Part shown: in pieces, positions 6,527-7,927 of the stretch
Numbering within the stretch: position 1 is the stretch's first letter
Layout: each line of letters begins with the position of its first letter
Source of the DNA: Desulfovibrionaceae bacterium UBA930
Lineage (GTDB): Bacteria; Desulfobacterota; Desulfovibrionia; Desulfovibrionales; Desulfovibrionaceae
Length of the DNA: 7,927 nucleotides
Reading direction: 5' to 3'
NCBI GenBank assembly: GCA_002293605.1
Contig: DBDO01000208.1
Span: forward strand, 1-7,927
Notes under the pieces: generated by a model
What the model was told of the DNA's origin: nothing
The model's input: only the letters and a program-made list of their open reading frames with translations
Database searches by the model: none
Position numbers and translations under genes: made by a program

Positions 6527-7213
6527 GTGCCGGATATCGCCCTCGCCACAGCGGCCCTGTCCGGCCTGAATGCGGACGGCCTCCAGGTCATCCTGGGCCT
6601 TATCGTGATCAGCGACATGTGCCTGCTCGCAGCCGAACGCCAGCGTTTCAGCATACGTCTGATAGCCTTGCAAGGGGCCATTCTCGGACTTTTGCCCCTC
6701 CTGGTCCACAGCGGAGAAAAAGACGCCCGCCTGATCGCCATCACCGCCCTCTTTTTCCTGATCAAGGCCGCGCTTCTCCCCCTGGTGCTGCGCCGAACCT
6801 ATAAAAAACTGCCGCCTCAGCCCCCAAGCAGGCCTTATCTCGGTCATTCCTTAAGCGTGCTGGCCGGTCTTGGCGGCTTTGTTTTTTCCCTCTGGCTCGG
6901 CTCCCGCCTTGGGGATACGGCCAACCCGCTGTTCTCCCTCTTTTTCGCCCCGGCTTTTGCCACCATCTTCGCGGGCCTTTTGCTGATTGTGGCCCGCAGG
7001 CGGGCGCTTTCCCAGATGTTCGGCTACCTGGTCATGGAAAACGGCATCTACCTGCTCGGCGTGCCCATGGCCCAGCACGATGCGATCTGGCTCGAACTTT
7101 CCGTGCTCCTGGACATCATGGTCGCGGCCTTTGTTATGGGCATAGCCGTGCGCCACATCCATCTGGCCTTCCACTCCATGGACGTGGACCACTTCGCCTG
7201 CATCAAGGACTGA
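6527..7213 (+). CDS. hyfE: Hydrogenase-4 component E-like membrane subunit (HyfE)
   Basis: HyfE is a small membrane subunit of Hyf-type complexes; its N-terminal half is distantly NuoK-like and its exact role is not established. From the GTG at 6527 the product has 228 residues (E. coli HyfE 216) with about six or seven hydrophobic helices. The most telling motif is FGYLVMENGIYLLGVP at about 165-180 with E171, matching the conserved MENG segment of the family, and the short soluble C-terminus RHIHLAFHSMDVDHF resembles the usual ending. GTG is chosen because GGAG at 6517-6520 lies 6 bases upstream and the start comes 2 bases after the hyfC stop; the open frame continues upstream into hyfC (6398), which would add unrelated residues. 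There is no hyfD-like gene between hyfC and hyfE. Confidence 0.88.
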   Translation: MPDIALATAALSGLNADGLQVILGLIVISDMCLLAAERQRFSIRLIALQGAILGLLPLLVHSGEKDARLIAITALFFLIKAALLPLVLRRTYKKLPPQPPSRPYLGHSLSVLAGLGGFVFSLWLGSRLGDTANPLFSLFFAPAFATIFAGLLLIVARRRALSQMFGYLVMENGIYLLGVPMAQHDAIWLELSVLLDIMVAAFVMGIAVRHIHLAFHSMDVDHFACIKD

Positions 7214-7217
7214 GGCA

Positions 7218-7927
7218 ATGCTCATAGCGCTTATCGCCATACCGCTCTTCTGCGCCCTGACCTCCTGGTTCATCCCGGCGGATGCGCCGAGGCGCATGCT
7301 GCTGATCGGGGCCTCAACAGCCGACCTCTGCCTTGCCCTGGCCTGCTGGCTGGTGGAACCGGCCCCGGCCCTGGACGGTCTGCTCAGTCTGGACCCTATG
7401 GGCCGTCTTGTACTGAGCGTGACCTGCCTGCTTTTTTTCGCCGCCTCCCTCTATGGCCTTGCCTATCTGAAGCACGAAGAAAGCGGCCCGCGCAGAGATT
7501 TTCAGCAGGGCCTGCATTTTTCCAACGCGCCAGAGGCCACCTTTACCGCCTGTTTGCTGCTCTTTCTCGCCGCAGCCGTGCTTGCGGCCTCCACCCGGCA
7601 CTTTGGTCTGCTCTGGGTGGGTATTGAAACCACCACCATTGTCAGCGCCCCGCTAATCTATTTTCACCGGCACCAGCGCTCCCTGGAAGCCGCCTGGAAG
7701 TATCTGCTGATCTGCTCGGCAGGCATTGCTTTCGCCCTGATCGGCAACCTCCTGCTGGACATCTCCATGCAGGCCCCGGGGCGGCCCGCCACCGCCATGA
7801 CCGTGGACGCGCTGACCGCCCACGCCTCGCGCGTGCACCCGCAGTGGTTCAAAACGGCCTTTGTGTTCCTGCTTATCGGCTACGGCACCAAAATGGGCAT
7901 CGCGCCCATGCATACCTGGCTGCCCGA
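7218..7927 (+). CDS. hyfF: Hydrogenase-4 subunit F-like antiporter subunit (HyfF), C-terminus cut off
   Basis: The second antiporter-like subunit of the complex (NuoL/M/N family), likely a proton- or ion-translocating membrane protein. The frame begins at the ATG at 7218, four bases after the hyfE stop, with GAGG at 7212-7215 close upstream, and stays open for 236 codons to the window edge. Full-length HyfF is about 480-530 residues, so roughly half is missing. Hydrophobic helices alternate with short loops. Key family residues are E137 in LWVGIETTTIVSAPLIYF, K161 in AAWKYLLICSAG and K225 in GYGTKMGIAPMHTWLP, which correspond to the TM5 glutamate and the functional lysines of this antiporter family. 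The LWVGIE(T/A)TT segment favours HyfF over HyfB or HyfD, and the order after hyfE agrees. Confidence 0.88.
   Translation, partial: MLIALIAIPLFCALTSWFIPADAPRRMLLIGASTADLCLALACWLVEPAPALDGLLSLDPMGRLVLSVTCLLFFAASLYGLAYLKHEESGPRRDFQQGLHFSNAPEATFTACLLLFLAAAVLAASTRHFGLLWVGIETTTIVSAPLIYFHRHQRSLEAAWKYLLICSAGIAFALIGNLLLDISMQAPGRPATAMTVDALTAHASRVHPQWFKTAFVFLLIGYGTKMGIAPMHTWLP

Noticed and set aside
3520..7927. Complex I (nuo) or Mrp antiporter operon
   Set aside because: The HyfB C-terminal TWDCGY motif, the HyfC HLELTMIHE loop, the HyfE MENG motif and the gene order all point to a Hyf-type hydrogenase rather than nuo or mrp.

Overview
The window appears to hold two blocks of unlike origin that meet near position 3,430-3,480.

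Left block (1 to about 3,430). This looks like a chromosome of a Clostridia-type member of the Bacillota. On the minus strand lies the ribosomal protein pair rplM-rpsI (L13 and S9; S9 runs off the left edge). On the plus strand, diverging from it, are rny (RNase Y, membrane-anchored endoribonuclease) and a YmdB-family metallophosphoesterase. The rny-ymdB pair in this order is characteristic of Bacillota. The roughly 320-bp divergent intergenic region carries two near-consensus housekeeping promoters, one for each direction. It also holds three copies of a short near-palindrome (AACG-C-CGTT), one of them inside the spacer of the rny promoter. A strong GC hairpin without a T tract separates rny from ymdB.

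Right block (about 3,450 to 7,927). This is a tightly packed plus-strand operon encoding the membrane arm of a group 4 [NiFe] hydrogenase / formate hydrogenlyase-type complex: hyfB, hyfC, hyfE and the first 236 codons of hyfF. Junctions are a 4-bp overlap, a 2-bp gap and a 4-bp gap. HyfB and HyfF are antiporter-like (NuoL/M/N family) subunits, HyfC is the NuoH-like subunit that anchors the peripheral arm, and HyfE is a small membrane subunit. The hydrogenase large and small subunits and the iron-sulfur proteins are not in view and would be expected beyond the right edge. There is no hyfD between hyfC and hyfE. The GC-rich, GGCC/CTG-rich base usage resembles Desulfovibrionaceae-like bacteria (an inference from style, not a search result).

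How the blocks relate. I count 15 GGCC tetranucleotides in the first 3,420 bases but 12 in only 420 bases (4,321-4,740) of the right block. The change falls at the last codons of ymdB, beside a perfect 8-bp inverted repeat. The two blocks share no pathway. The two main explanations are a chimeric assembly of two community members or a horizontal insertion of a hydrogenase operon downstream of ymdB; the sequence alone cannot separate them.
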